A DNA stretch of 64,000 nt from Neopestalotiopsis rosae. Lineage: Eukaryota > Ascomycota > Sordariomycetes > Amphisphaeriales > Sporocadaceae. The position numbers and the translations under genes are program-made. The stretch is from positions 248,001 to 312,000 of the forward strand of contig JALGAS010000010.1 of NCBI GenBank assembly GCA_023078685.1, given 5' to 3'. Below the pieces are notes generated by a model. That model had not been told where the DNA came from and ran no database searches. It saw only the letters and a list, made by a program, of their open reading frames with translations. Shown here one piece after another: positions 22,140 to 35,151 of this stretch (positions within the stretch are counted from its first letter, which is position 1; the number at the start of each line of letters is the position of its first letter).

Positions 22140-24121
22140 TCATCGCTTGCGTTTCTTGTTTTTGTCGCTGAGCGGAGGGGCCATAGGGGCAGTGATGGGT
22201 GCAGCGGGGAGGAGAGTAGGTTGAGGGACGGCCTCGACCGTCTTGACAGGGACGCCCATGTGACGTCCATAACGACCTTTTCGACCGTTGCCTTCGTCCT
22301 CACTGACACACTGATCAGCGCTGAGGCCGGCATCGCGGCAACGACCACATGGGCGCTGACGATCGCAGCCCTTTTTGCTCTTGCGACAGCGTTGGCATCG
22401 AGGCTTTGTGGAAAGGTCAGGTTGATCGTCTTCTCCAGGCTGACCAGGCATGAGACCAGGGCCTACAATTGAGGGCTTGCGCGATTGCGCCGGCAGAGAT
22501 GTGGGCGACATCGGTCCAGAAGTCGAGATGCTATTCGACTTCTTGACCTTGGGGCCGCTTTGGGACTTGGGAGCCTTGGACTTGGGCTTAATTGCGCCAG
22601 TCTTCAAACTCGGCAGACGTGGTTTCTCCATCTTGACTTTGGTGCCGTTCACAAGATGCGCATCCTCATTGCCATCCTCGTAGTCAGCATCATCCCCACT
22701 GGTTTCACCTTGGGCTTTGAAGTGGCTCTCGGTTGTCTGGTATACTCGTGTACTGCTCGCAAATGTCTCAACCTTTGGACGGCGAGCAGGAGGGAGTTCA
22801 TCTCCGCTGTCACTTTCGCCATCACTAGTAGCGCCAGTGGAGGAGGCCGCATCAGCTCTACCACTAAAAGTATCATCCAAGGTAGAAGCAGAAGTCCTTC
22901 CATGTGAGACATTGGACATATCGCCAAGCCTCATAAGCTGCAGGGCGACGTCCTTGTCTTCTTCAGACATATTGCTACCAATCGTGGGGTCTGGGGTTGG
23001 CAGGATTCCGGGCGGGTAGCCAATGCTGTTACGATGGCGCCTCGAGTCGGTGCTGGGTGTGGCGTACATGCCGAACTGGGTGTAGCCGCCATGGCCATAA
23101 TGCTGTGGGGACTGGAGAGGTCGTGGGTTTATAAAGGGATTTTGTCCGGGGTGTGCGAAGGGTATGGCAGATCGATGAGGGTCGGTTCGCCGAGCAGGAG
23201 AAACAGACGGGTTGCTGGTGGCAGCCGGCATCTGAGGCGGCGCAAATAATGGAAGCTCCTGCGATTTACAGACAAAGTTAGAGAATGCATCGTGGAGCAG
23301 AGATCAGCTACGAGGGGGGTTAGTGCGGTTATTAGACTTACGGAACTCTCAAACTTGGCACGCTTCCTGCGTCCCCCTTCGACAATATTCTCCAGACTAA
23401 TATCTGTATTGCCAATGGGTTCCTTTGCCTTGCTTGATACAGAAGGACAGTCATTGTCGCCACTGCTGTAGCCATTCAGGCTGTCGCTGTGGTTCTCGTA
23501 GTTCGGGCCCCTGTTCTTCGATGAACGGGACCTGACCTTCTTGCCTGCGGTAGGATTGGGGCCGATTGAAACGCTCCGTCGGCCACGCTCGCCATTAGGG
23601 GAGACGCTTCGCTTCCTAGAGGTCCGCGAGGCTGGTCGCGAGTGATGTTGGTCAAAATGTTGCGCTGATTGACCGGCAGAAAAGTCATTACTACCAAAAC
23701 TCCGGCCTGCAACAGTAGCAGCTGGATAACCAGAGAGGAAAGGAACTGCCGACTGCGGTGAATCCTCAATGATTCGCACGTAGACGACCATATTGTTGTG
23801 GAAGTTTTCATACCCGGCAATAAGAGTATTGCCCCGATCGTCCTCAAAACTGATACCTTTGCTCCCGGTCGGACCCGAGTACAAGCCATAGAAGTTTTTG
23901 ACTGTGGTCACAATCGACTCCGTGCTATCATGAGGATATATCTGCACTCTCAAGGGGAGGCGCGCTTTGTAATGAGGTGACTCGGGGAAGAGAAGCTCGA
24001 ATGCGACATGTTTAGAAAGCGCAGGCCTTACGGGCGACTCGCTACCCATACTGGAACGTGCGGAATGAATGGGAGCCAAATCAATGGGAGAGTTCGAGTT
24101 CATATAGTTGGGCAGGTCCAT
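22140..24121 (-). CDS. Zn2Cys6 regulator with the cluster near the C-terminus
   Basis: Nuclear protein of 632 residues. Exons are 24121-23342 and 23258-22140, with an 83-nt intron (GTAAGT..CGCAG) between AKFESS and ELPLF. The N-terminal 110 residues form a compact conserved-looking block (LPLRVQIYPHDSTESIVTTV, then NFYGLYSG, GISFEDDRGNTLIAGYENF, NMVVYVRI). Its alternation of strands and a helix looks ubiquitin/PB1-like, but this is my reading only. A long disordered region with Arg/Ser and Lys-rich patches follows. The zinc cluster CQRCRKSKKGCDRQRPCGRC..C (spacing C2C6C5C2C9C) sits at about residues 548-577, unlike the usual N-terminal place. It is followed by a conserved-looking EGNGRKGRYGRHMGVPVK. 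No fungal middle-homology domain is seen. I recognise the family as widespread in filamentous fungi but cannot name a characterised member. Confidence 0.82.
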
Positions 24122-24960
24122 CGTATAATGGTCCAGAGGCCAGCTCGGGTGTGGTCGGTGGAAAGGAGCCTTTTAATTTTGGAGTTGGCTTTGTGGTAGA
24201 GAGGTGGAGTCGCAGGAGTCGCAAAGCGGTCAAAAGTGACGTGTGAATCGGTCGGCGGATCGGTTAAGCATACGGCATTCGACGAGGGCTTCAATTGGAC
24301 TGCCAAAATGCATATACCGTCAGTTTATTTTCTTCATGTTCGTAGAATTATGCCATAGATGAGATGTCGTGACAAGGAGAGCCCGTAAGAGCCGGTCCTG
24401 CCAGCTGCGCACAGGAACAGAACCCTCGAGTAACCCGGGGAGTGCGGAGTGAGGACAGCAAGACAGGAGATCATGGTTTCCCTGATTTACCGAGATATCT
24501 CTGATCGCCATGCAGTAGAGCGAAAGAAATACTGACCAGAAGACAAAACTGATGGCGGTGGCTCTCCTAAGGATGCATTGAGCGCTGTGTACCAGATCTC
24601 TATGCCCGGCAGTCGAAGTCAACACAGAGCCCAGGCGGATCTGGTGGGAAGCCGGGAAACAGTACAGAGAAGCGACTCGTAAGGAGAACAGAAGACCTAT
24701 ACAGGCCAGAGAGAGACACAAGATGCCGATGGATGGATATGAAGATAGTCTTGGTGGTGTTTCAACAGAACTACCTAGTATGGAGAGGAGAATGTGAGTT
24801 GGGCCTTTTTGTGAGGGTAGGAGGAGGAGTGCAACTGCGACTGTGCGCAGTCAGTGAGTGGACTACCGCAGTAGAAAGTGGAGGGAAGGCGCAATGCAGC
24901 TACTCTCACTCACACCAGGCCCAGCGCACTAGAAACGTTGGCAGCACGTTTATCTCTGGG

Positions 24961-24980
24961 TGTGTGTGTGTGTGTGTGTG
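24961..24980. repeat. TG microsatellite
   Basis: Ten TG units, followed by TATAGCC. Confidence 0.9.
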
Positions 24981-27900
24981 TATAGCCGATCGATTTGCGC
25001 CCACAACACTTGCAACGACAAAAATTATTTGATGCTTTATTCTCTATTCTCTCTACAATTCAAAATCGCTTCCATGCCATCCAGAAAGACGTTTGATGCC
25101 TTTTCTCGTGTTCTTTGCGGGGGAAGCGCAACCTGCCCCCGAGTCCTGCTGATAGAGAGAGGATTCTTCCCGTTGCCTCCACTCCCTCCAGAGAAAGCCG
25201 CTGGTTGGGCTAGGCGCCCAGTGAGACTCCAGCAATAAATAGATCGTTACTAAACACAGTTTGGAGTCAAAACCTTGATGTCCCTGTTACTGGGACTGGC
25301 TGGACAACTACTACATATTCCAAGAGTATATGCTGTATGTTTCCATCATTCATTTCTGTCGATTGATTTCGTTGCCCTAACCTGCTTTCTCAGCAGTATT
25401 GGCTATCCGGGTTGTTCGTTCGCCAGGACAGTGCCGTGTCAATGTAGCTGGTGAGCTACATCCAAGTGCGACAGAAGTACTGTGGACTGTTTTGCTCTTG
25501 TACACACGGAACTCGGGCCACCCCTTCACTGAGGCATCAGGCAGACAGGAGTCACTTGAGGCATACAATTGCGAAAAGAAATACTACAGATGATCTAGGT
25601 ATTCACTATGCGGCTATTGCCTAAATTTTGAGGATCTTTGTCGCATTATATGACTTCTACCATTGACCGTTGTGGAGGAGAGATGAAAGTGCTCAGTGAG
25701 GAAGGAGTATGGGCACTGGGGATCACAAACTGTGTTAGCGGCCAACCACAAACTGTGCACAAGCTCTACCGGCATTGTAGGGCACCCAAAACGGTGCGTT
25801 GGCACGCATTGGACCGTTCAAACTATGTGCCCTGGAGCGTACTGGTAGCTATTTAGCTGAGATAGAGAAACCACCGGAGCGCTGGGTCGCAATTCAGCTC
25901 TACATTGGACCATGGTCTGGTACTCAAGCTGCCTGAGTTATCATCATCACCTTGGTCCGTCTACATGTTTGTCAACAAGAAGGAGAATTAAATAGAGTGA
26001 TTGATCTTCAACTGGCACATATTTAGTATGTGAACTGTCAGGTGGTATTCGCTCGCAATGGCGGGAGGACGGCATATAGCCAATAAGTAGCGAGTTCCGC
26101 CATCATGCGCGCCAGCTTGTCTTGGACAAGGGTTGCATCGTTGTAGATATGGATTCCATTGGCTTTGGATACCACATCAACGGCCGACTCTGGACCGCGC
26201 GTCATGAAGGTGAGGAGGGCTCGACAACCTGGATGGAAGCAAGACCCGGGCCAGCAAATCCCCCTCATCCAATTCGATACACCCACCATGCCATCTATCT
26301 GCCCACGTTTCACCGTTTCGGCCTGCGAACTGGAAATAAATGACTGGAGGCAACATCTGCCTCCAAATCGAGCGAGGGGCACCCAAAAAGCTGGCGGGCG
26401 GACAGTGTAAATTGCCGCCGGCCTCGAGCGCCATTGACCGGAAACTATTGTCTCAAATACGCGCGAACACTGACTGCATATCAGACTCGGGCCAATTCCT
26501 TACAGTAATACTCTCAAGCCGAGCAGGATTATTAGCAACAGCCGCCCAGGAACAGCGCATCGCAGTCATGACAAGAAGCAGAACCTGGGATACCCATCCA
26601 TCCAGATCTCTCATCTCTCCTCCTTCATTGTGCCCACTGGAAGATTCGCATAGTATCTGAGCCTGCCATTCACCTATCTTTTAACCGGCATGGCTGGTCG
26701 GCCGGCGCTCGCGAAACCCAAGCTCGAGTATGGAAAAGGGAGACCCACCAATTGGCCCCGGCCGCCTCTTTCGCTTCTTGTTTCATATCGCAAAGCTTCA
26801 GCTGCAGGTGATCGCTCCCCATTCGAAGTTCTTCAGCGCTGCCCAAGTCAGGTCGCCCATTATCTTGACCGTCTACAAATCTACAGGCAGGACTGCATAT
26901 CCAATAGGAGGGCCAGCCAAGCCAGCTGCTTTGTTGTGATGTCTGTTGTTTCTCTTATCCGAGGGGGCCATCTGATGGTTATTCGCGCGCGAGAGCTGCC
27001 CGGATACACCGCAGCTTCTTGCAGCAAGTTTGCCGTGTTCTGTACTTCCTTTTTGTTCCCATATACCGTAGATCGCTCAACGATTGCCTACCAGGCTCTG
27101 TGATCTCTTGATCTCGCCCGGAATCACTGCGCCATGGTCATCTCAGTACGTGCGATCGGCATCTAGGTGGTCGACATTGCGCTCACAACCCTCTCCGCGG
27201 GTGGAGTGCCTGCGACGAACTAGCTCTGCCACAATTTAGCTAAGGTGATGGAGCCCGCGCAGACTCCGCAGTTTCGTCTATGCTGCCACGATGATTCTGA
27301 CTTTTCAAGCTGCATGTACAGGCACATCGGACTGCTCAATACCAAAGACCGATGGCGACCGGCTTCCAAACAAGCCAAATGTATTGTTATTGCAATCGCG
27401 CATTGCTTCATGACCGAAGCGCAATGTATGATTCGCTGCAGCCGTTGCCGACGGTTCGGCGCTTGATCCTTTTGTTCAGAGCCGGAGCATGCGGTGCACC
27501 ACTTGATTGCCAAGGTCTAGTCAATGCCCCAAGCACCTCAAGAACCGAGGAATTTCTGCTGGATATACTTGCTTGCCTTTGTGTGTTTGGTCGGCGGCCA
27601 ATACCATTTACTGCACATGGAACAAAGCATACTCAGTCGCCCAGACTGCTCCCCAGCAATACGTCGTCGTTGCTGACATTGAAGAGTGGCCATTCTCTCG
27701 CACTGGCCCGACGTCGCAACCACTGCTCAGCAGTTCCATCTCCGCCACCTCTTGCAAGCGCATTCCCTCCAGTTGTCGCAGAGGATGCGCATGCCTCTAA
27801 GCAACTCGCGCTCGCTGAATATCGTTCTTGAATAGTTTGTTACGTTCCGAAATATCAATTACGCTTGACGTATCCAACATAGTAAGGCAGACTTCGGTTC

Positions 27901-28756
27901 AGCCCATTAAAGTCACATGATCTGGCGTCAAAGTCCCGTCACCCCTGGTAAATTGGCAAAATCTCGATTTTCAAGTGGAAAAATCATTAATACACGAGGA
28001 AAAAGCTCACAATATCTTTCTATCATATATGCGACCGCTATTAACACAGATTTACTTTCATTGAATCAATTCTGTTGCCTCAGCATTGAACTGTCGACTT
28101 GGAGCGCGTTCGAAAGACCCGCGTTCGTAGAATCCCACTACCTGATACGTCATAGCGGAATCGTCTCGAAGATTTGAACTGAAGCAAGTCACGTGAAAAA
28201 GTCACGTGTTGTTTCTTCGAATATAGTCATGTCTTGTCATGCACACTAGCTTATGTGGCTACCACGGGGAATCCCTTGAGCGGAATAGTTGTACCTTATG
28301 CACGCCCAAAGCCGCAATTCCCTCTTGCCTCAATACGTGATAGGATGAACAAGGTTTGGTCCAGAATGGCAAAGAATGACCATTCCTTGTGGTGATTAGC
28401 AGATCGTGGAAGAGACACCCGAGTCCCGGGGCAACATAAAAAAGCCCACCATGGCCACCGCCTGCCGTCCACCAAGCTACTATGGCTGCCCAAGCTATCT
28501 TTGACCATCTCGTAACCTGTACGTATGCAGGATTCAAGGCCAAATTGCTGAAATTTGAGACAATCATGCAGCCATTTTCTTTCGCCTTGCCCTGTCATGA
28601 TTGAGTCACAAACCAAAAAGGTAAAATTCTGGTTGCTATGGAATCGGGGTCGATGCTCAAGACACAATTACCAGTTTTAAGTTGTACGACATACATATCA
28701 ATTCTAATGCCTCAGGGGATTTGGGACATGGCCAATGACAAATGACAATACTAGTT

Positions 28757-28776
28757 GTTCACGATCGTTCACGATC
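28757..28776. repeat. Tandem direct repeat GTTCACGATC x2
   Basis: Two adjacent exact copies of a 10-bp unit, each with an internal CGATCG-type palindrome, about 1.05 kb upstream of the cyclin B start. Confidence 0.7.
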
Positions 28777-29813
28777 GTCCAAACTTGCAAAAGACGGTGT
28801 CGTGTACAGCATTCAGAATGCCATATTCAAAATGGCTGGGAAGACAGACTTGTTCCAGAAAGACCATGAAAGCAGTAGTGTAGGCCAAGTTTGGCGAGCT
28901 AGGCAGGGCATTCCATCTGATCGCTCGATGGACTGTTTTTATTCCCCAGGTTTGCAGGTTTTCGGGCTGCATAACACCACGCCGTTGGCTAGCCAGTCGA
29001 GCCAATGCTACGTTATGTACCGATGTACACGGAAACACCCCCACTTCGCTGCCGCCGATTGGCTTGTTCTGGAATTTCTAGCATGGAACCCCTGCACTTG
29101 ACATCCCCAAGGGTTTGGACGTGAGCTTGATGTCGATAAACAATTGGAAGGCCGTCGACAACAAACAACAATAACAGAGGGGGAGGTGAAAAAAGAGGCA
29201 TATTCAGAAAATATCCATTGCCCAACCACCGCAATCTTGGCCCCATTTCTTCGAGTCCTTTCGCATCGCGAACAACACCATTCAGACATTTTGCAACTGT
29301 ACCAGCTTTCATATTCCCAAGAAACTCACTTGTCCCACTCTCTCTTTCCCCCTTTCTTTAAGGTCCTCTAAAAACCATTCTCCGCCAGTGTCGACAGGGT
29401 ACGCGCAATAGACCAGGTGCACCTCACTCTGCTAGCCCGGACCTCATTCAAATTGTTTGATTACTACCTACTACACGAGCCACGTTCGGAATGAGCAAAG
29501 CCTCCTACTCACTTGCTCATCAATCAATTTTTGGACGCGACTACAACACGCAAGCCCAACGCGCAGCAGCAATAGCATCATCAGAATCAGCATTGTTGAG
29601 CAGCTCTGTCGAAAATATTTGATCTGCTCTTCTTTTTTCCAGATTGCGCCCGTCTCCGCGGTTACGGAATTTACACTACTGCCAAAACCGGCGCCCAAGG
29701 AGTTCATAGCTCTCAGTACCTAACCAGTATCAGACATACGTTGTACCTGAGCAAAATCGGCTTAAAGGTCTCTAGCTGTCTTGGTGCAATCGACACCAGG
29801 ATCAACTATCGCA

Positions 29814-32544
29814 ATGGACACAAAGGTAAGCAATCGCGCGTTTGTGGGTCTTTTCTACTGGATATCAATTGCTTGTTGCGACTCGGTCCCTCTTAAAAAA
29901 TGTACTTGGCCGCATCTTGAGAGCTATCGGCGCGGCGTCAATTCACCGCCTGGACCTTTTCTGTTGCGGGACTTGATATTGCATACAAGACCACTTCCAT
30001 CTACTTTCCATATCATCTACCACATCTTCTTCCCTCTTCTCAGCCTTGCACCTTGTCACCGCAATAGAGAACCGCCACCCATTTATGCCTCAAGCCAACT
30101 AGTGACTTGGGCCATAGTCCCCAATCTCTGCCTCATAACTCCTTGGTCTACTTCTCCTATTGATTTCCAGCATTGGCCATTTCCGCAGTCTTGGCCTTCT
30201 TTCTTTCTTTTTATAGTTTTGATCGATTATCTTTTCCCCTGACGATCAATGCACAATCGATACAAGCCCTGGATCCCTTATTGACTGAGCACATTTGAAT
30301 AGCCATTCCGTCCGCCGCGCAGATTCGGCGTCGCGAACAACGAGAACATCCCGCCTGCCAAACAGGCTATTCACCAACGACACAAGTCAACCGGCAACCT
30401 TCGTGGCCAACCTACCCTCATGGCGAACACCGCAGTCTCACAGGTGGCTTCAAAGCGCCCCGTCTTCGCCGACAAGAGCAACAACTCCTTCCGAACCACC
30501 ATAACCAGTGTCCCTGATGAGTCCCCAGAAGTCGTCAGGATCCAGGTCAACAAGGCTCAGTCCCCAGAACTCGTCAAAATCCAGCTCAACACGGCCCAGG
30601 AGAACCCCATTCTGGCCAGAGGCGCCCAAAAGGACGCGTTCCTGCGTCCTGCGCAACGCCCCTCTTCCAAGGGCAACACGTTCCTTCCCTCGGCGCAGAC
30701 CACTGCCTATATCGAGCCATTGACGACTGGTGTTGCACCACATGCCCCTTCTCAAGCGGCCAGCAAACCTCCCAAGCGGGTTTCCACTTCCATCTATACC
30801 GACAACGATGACAACAACAGCAGTCGGCCTACGACCGCCGATTCAGGCACCGTCGTCACCCATCATATTGAAGCTGCTGACGCAGTTCGCGCAACTTCCA
30901 CTGTTTTCCCACGCAAACCTCGTCACTACCAGAGCCAACCTGCTCTCAAATCCACGCAGCAGAAGCAGCAGCAGGTTGCCTCCCTTCTCGACACCGATAT
31001 CAAGACCTTGGCTAGCTGGGAACCTCTGTCTGCCGCCAAGAACATCATCGAGGACGACGTAGCACAGACTCCCTACCTAGACGCCGTGGAGGAGCTGTCA
31101 CCAGAGCAGTGTCGTCCCGTTCTGCACCCACGCAAAATTGATTCTTCCCTTTCCATACGTGACCCCGAGTCGGAGCCCGAGTCTCGATCCGAATCTGTTG
31201 TTCACAACATCAACTACCAAGACGAGTGTCTCATCTCGGCATCCGATCTGCTTGAACCCGAACTCTCCGACCCCGAAGACGAGGACTTTTACGAGATCGA
31301 TCAAGGATACACGACCAGTCACACGTATCGATCGACGGACGACGCAGTCCATCCCGACGTCGGCGATCTGCTCGAACCTGAAGCCGAACACAGTGTCACG
31401 GTAACAGTCATGGATGCCCCTAAGTTTTCCAAGCTTATCCTGGACGAGATCGAGGACGCCCGTGTGCATGTCGAAAAGAATCGTACGACTGAGGAGGTCG
31501 AAGACGAGCGTTGGGATATCAGCATGGTCGCCGAGTATGGAGACGAGATCTTCGCGTACATGAAGGAGATGGAGGTAAGTTTAGAACTCTTCGACACACT
31601 CCTCATCACGACTGGAACTGACATGAATTTCTCAGATTGCCCTCCTTCCAAGCCCCCACTACATGGACATCCAGACCGAGATTCAATGGTCCATGCGTAG
31701 CGTCTTGATGGACTGGGTTATCCAGGTCCACGGCCGCTTCAATCTGCTACCGGAGACTCTCTTCCTAGCGGTCAACTTTATCGATCGGTTCCTTTCAGTC
31801 AAGGTAGTGTCACTGGGCAAGCTGCAATTAGTCGGCGCCACAGCTCTTTTCTTGGCGGCGAAGTACGAGGAGATCAACTGTCCCTCGGTGCAGGAGATCG
31901 TCTACATGGTCGAGAGTAGCTATTCGGTAGACGAGATCCTCAAGGCCGAGCGGTACATGCTCAGTATGCTCAACTTTGACCTTGGCTTCCCAGGGCCCAT
32001 GAGCTTTCTCAGACGTATCAGCAAGGCCGATGATTATGATCTTGAGACGCGGACTCTGGCCAAGTATTTCCTCGAGGTGACGATTATGGATGAGCGTTTC
32101 GTCGCATGCCCGCCCAGCTTTCTTGCTGCGGGCTCACACTGTCTCTCCCGACTCATCCTAGAGAAGGGCAAATGGGTGAGTATCTTCTTCCAGAACTTGC
32201 GTGGCAGCAATGACTAACCTTGCACACAGACAACCGAGCACGTCCACTATTCTGGTTACACGTTTGCTCAGCTTGAACCGATGATCAACATGATTCTTGA
32301 ATGCTGCACCATAGCAAAGAAGCACCACCAGGCAGTCTACGAAAAGTACTCGGATAAGCGCTACAAACGATGCGCCAACTATGTCGAGAGTCAATTGAAG
32401 TCGGGGTTCTACCTTGAGCCCCCCCAGTCATTGGTGTCAGCACCAAATGGCCGCTACGAAACCTTGCCACCCACGTGGGGGCCCTCGACGGCACCACCTT
32501 ATGAGCGCAGCTATGTGCGCATGCCTATTCCTCTCCAAGGTTGA
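29814..32544 (+). CDS. B-type mitotic cyclin (NIME/Clb family)
   Basis: Regulatory subunit of the mitotic cyclin-dependent kinase. Four exons: 29814-29825 (MDTK only), 30303-31574, 31636-32175 and 32230-32544, giving 712 residues. The first intron is 477 nt; its junctions restore MDTKPFRPPRRFGVANNENI, typical of filamentous fungal cyclin B. The cyclin box runs from about residue 415 (WDISMVAEYGDEIFAYMKEM) through MRSVLMDWVIQVHGRF, ETLFLAVNFIDRFLS and QLVGATALFLAAKYEEI. The C-terminal cyclin fold ends with HHQAVYEKYSDKRYKRCANY. The long N-terminal part (residues 1-400) is acidic and disordered and holds a destruction-box-like RPVFADKSN (residues 56-64) and a RFGVANNEN (11-19). Slightly longer than many homologues. 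Confidence 0.9.
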
Positions 32545-35151
32545 ACTTGGGATCATCATTTTTTTGCAAGAAGAACAGAGCTTTCACAACAACACAATGC
32601 TCACTCAGCACCTAAGTAACCCTCGGTCAGCGCGCATATTCACCGCGTCGCTTCTGCCCTGAAATCCACCATTGCATCCTTCAGATCTTTGCATAGTGTG
32701 GTGCCGAACCCCATATCGACGCGCAACAGATGCATTCACATCTGTACAGCGCTGAAGATTGATATTCCAGCCGAGGGGCGTATGAGCTATTTGCACCTAC
32801 GCAACCAAACAACACTAATACGGCCACATTCTTGGCCATTTTATGACGCTCTACGAAGCTACGAGACATGCCTATACCCACAGCAATGGCTTTGATTTGG
32901 TTTTTCACCCCACAAGCAGCATAATGGACCGCTCTTTGGCGTTTCCTCGCAACACCACAGCCCGTGGATGACTGCGAGGCTTGGAGCATCCCAAAAGAAG
33001 AGTAAAAAGAAGAAGAGGACATGGTAGCGGATGGTTGATATGAGAGACACCTCTCGATACGGTCGTCCGCCAGCCGCAAGAAAACGACCCAACAGTGGCG
33101 GAAAGCCTGGATCTACAGCTAGCCTCTCGGAACCAATAGTGGTCTCGCCGAGCTGGCCTTTTTTGTTAATCGCAGTTTTTGTTAGAGTATACATCATTTC
33201 ACGTGCATCAGGGGGAACGGGCGAATGGCATCAGAGTATAATTTCTCGTACATAGTTGATCACGGAAGGATGCCCAAGGAGTAAGGGCGTTCAGGCGTCC
33301 ATCAGGTAGCCGCTCAGAGCATAGAGAAGAGAACGGCATGAATTGACTGATAATTGATAAAAAAAAAAAAAACTTGTGCAATTTTGCCGTGTATGATTGA
33401 AGCATGTGTCCTGCTAGAAGTGTCTTTTCCTGGAAGTATAGCTCATCCGAGAGAGCGTGCAATGCTGTATCAATACTTCCATATACTCTGGGGATGAACC
33501 AACGATGTACCAAGCAAGCATACATGTATCCATCTCATGATATTCTGGGACGGACAGATGGAAAAGGTTTCAAATGTTACTCCCGCAAGCATTATTATTC
33601 CTGATTGGTGAAAACAGATGCCCGAACTAATTTGCTGTCTCTCTACTAGTCAAGGTTTGAACGTATGGAACCTTCGATTTCAATGTCGCATCTCAAGCCA
33701 AGACTTGTTTTCTCCAACTTTGTTTTCTTCTTGCCTGTTTCCCCCCAGACAGGTTAACATACAACATCTAGACTTTATTCTATACATGCATTTGCCTCCC
33801 AGAAGCCGGTTGCCGTGGCTTCAACTCCTTCTATGAAGGCGTTGTGAGAAGATATTACTGGTGGTGGTCATTCTCACGAGAGACTTGTTCCTGCAGTGAC
33901 CTGCATAGACAGACCTAACTACTGTATATGGAAAGTGGTTTCAATGCCAATCACCTATCAGCAGCGCCGTGGTGTTAAGACAAGACGTACATACAAAACA
34001 GGGTGACCGGGCAGCTAACAATGTACCTGGCTGCTGGGCAAAGTGGCACTCACTCACTGGGCGCGAGACGCGGGTCTTTTCAATTCCAACTGTCTTGAGA
34101 TGTGCCTCTGCGAACCACGCCAGAAATGACACATTACCTCTTTATTGTTCGCATTGTTTAAAGTTGCTGATCTCATACATGAACAACTTGAAGTTTGCAC
34201 GAGTTCATCCTATGGCGCATGACCAAGTATTTTCTCGTCTCCTCGACACAGGCAGAGGCAGATGCAGATGCAGAGGCGTATACGCACATGGATGTACATA
34301 CCGTTTCGAGACAGTCGGCTTTCAGGTGCCTATCCCGCTATCTTGAGAGTTTCTGCCAGGCACAGAGCTCCGAGCAAGGGACACACCAGGGATTACCTGC
34401 CGAAATCGCACAGCTGGCTTGGCTGGTTTGGCTGAGAGCTGGGAGCTTGCTCGGGATGTTGGCCTATTATACCCCGCGCTAAAGGGTTTTTTCACTGCAT
34501 CACGTGGTCGGCTGCTGGACGGGAAGCAAGCGAGCCAACTAGGAGGGAGGGTCAGATCCGGCCATCAAATCCGGCCAGCACTGCACTGGCCAGGTCAAGG
34601 GACACCTACAGTACATAGTGCCTTGAGGTCAGGGTCATGCAGCACTGAGGCGCCTAAGAAACTTTCGGCGAGCGCTGCCAGCTGGTTTGTCACAAAAATT
34701 TCAGTGAGAGGCGCGCAAGTAAGAATCGCGAGTTTTGTTCGTCTGACCTGACCGCACACCCCCGAATCCCACCATTTACAAGCCACTTGATCGGCGAATT
34801 GTCACCGTTGACAACTTCAATCCACAACACAACTGCTTGGGGGTGTTAGCACGTCCTCTCGTTTCCACTTCCCCGCCATTGTAATTTCTCCTTTCCACGC
34901 CTGCCCAGATTCCGGGGAGCACCGATCTCGTCCCTTCGCCCGTCCCGTCCGCCGAGTCATCTCTAGCTCGAAAACATCATCAAGACTAAAGAACAACAAA
35001 GTCTTGTCGCACAGGGGCTGATCCCATTCCCACAAGGCACCGGCGACACCCAGAACGTGCTCCTTTACCTCCCTCGGACACTCTTTCGACGATATCTTCG
35101 CATCCTTGAAGTATCTTCTTCTCCTGATTTCATCACAAGTCAGTCGCGACC
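32545..35151. other. Intergenic region upstream of the carrier gene
   Basis: Contains the cyclin 3' flank, a 14-base poly-A run at 33359-33372, and the promoter and leader of the carrier gene. A repeated ATCCGGCCA-type sequence lies near 34555-34580. The last 300 bp are rich in C/T, as in highly expressed fungal genes. No gene supported. Confidence 0.5.
33359..33372. repeat. Poly-A run
   Basis: Fourteen A in a row in the intergenic region downstream of cyclin B. Confidence 0.8.

Larger units (their letters stand above)
24122..29813. other. 5.7 kb divergent region between the Zn2Cys6 and cyclin B genes
   Basis: Probably the long promoters and leaders of two regulatory genes. It contains a TG microsatellite, a short direct repeat at 28757-28776, and mixed AT/GC sequence with only short, family-less open frames (such as 26690-27103 and 27352-27831). 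No supported gene. Confidence 0.5.

Noticed and set aside
26690..27103. 137-codon frame starting MAGRPALAKPKLEYGKG
   Set aside because: Starts with a plausible Met but quickly becomes composition-driven, with no conserved segment.
27352..27831. 159-codon frame in the region upstream of cyclin B
   Set aside because: No family resemblance, and overlapping frames of similar quality occur; not enough to call a gene.
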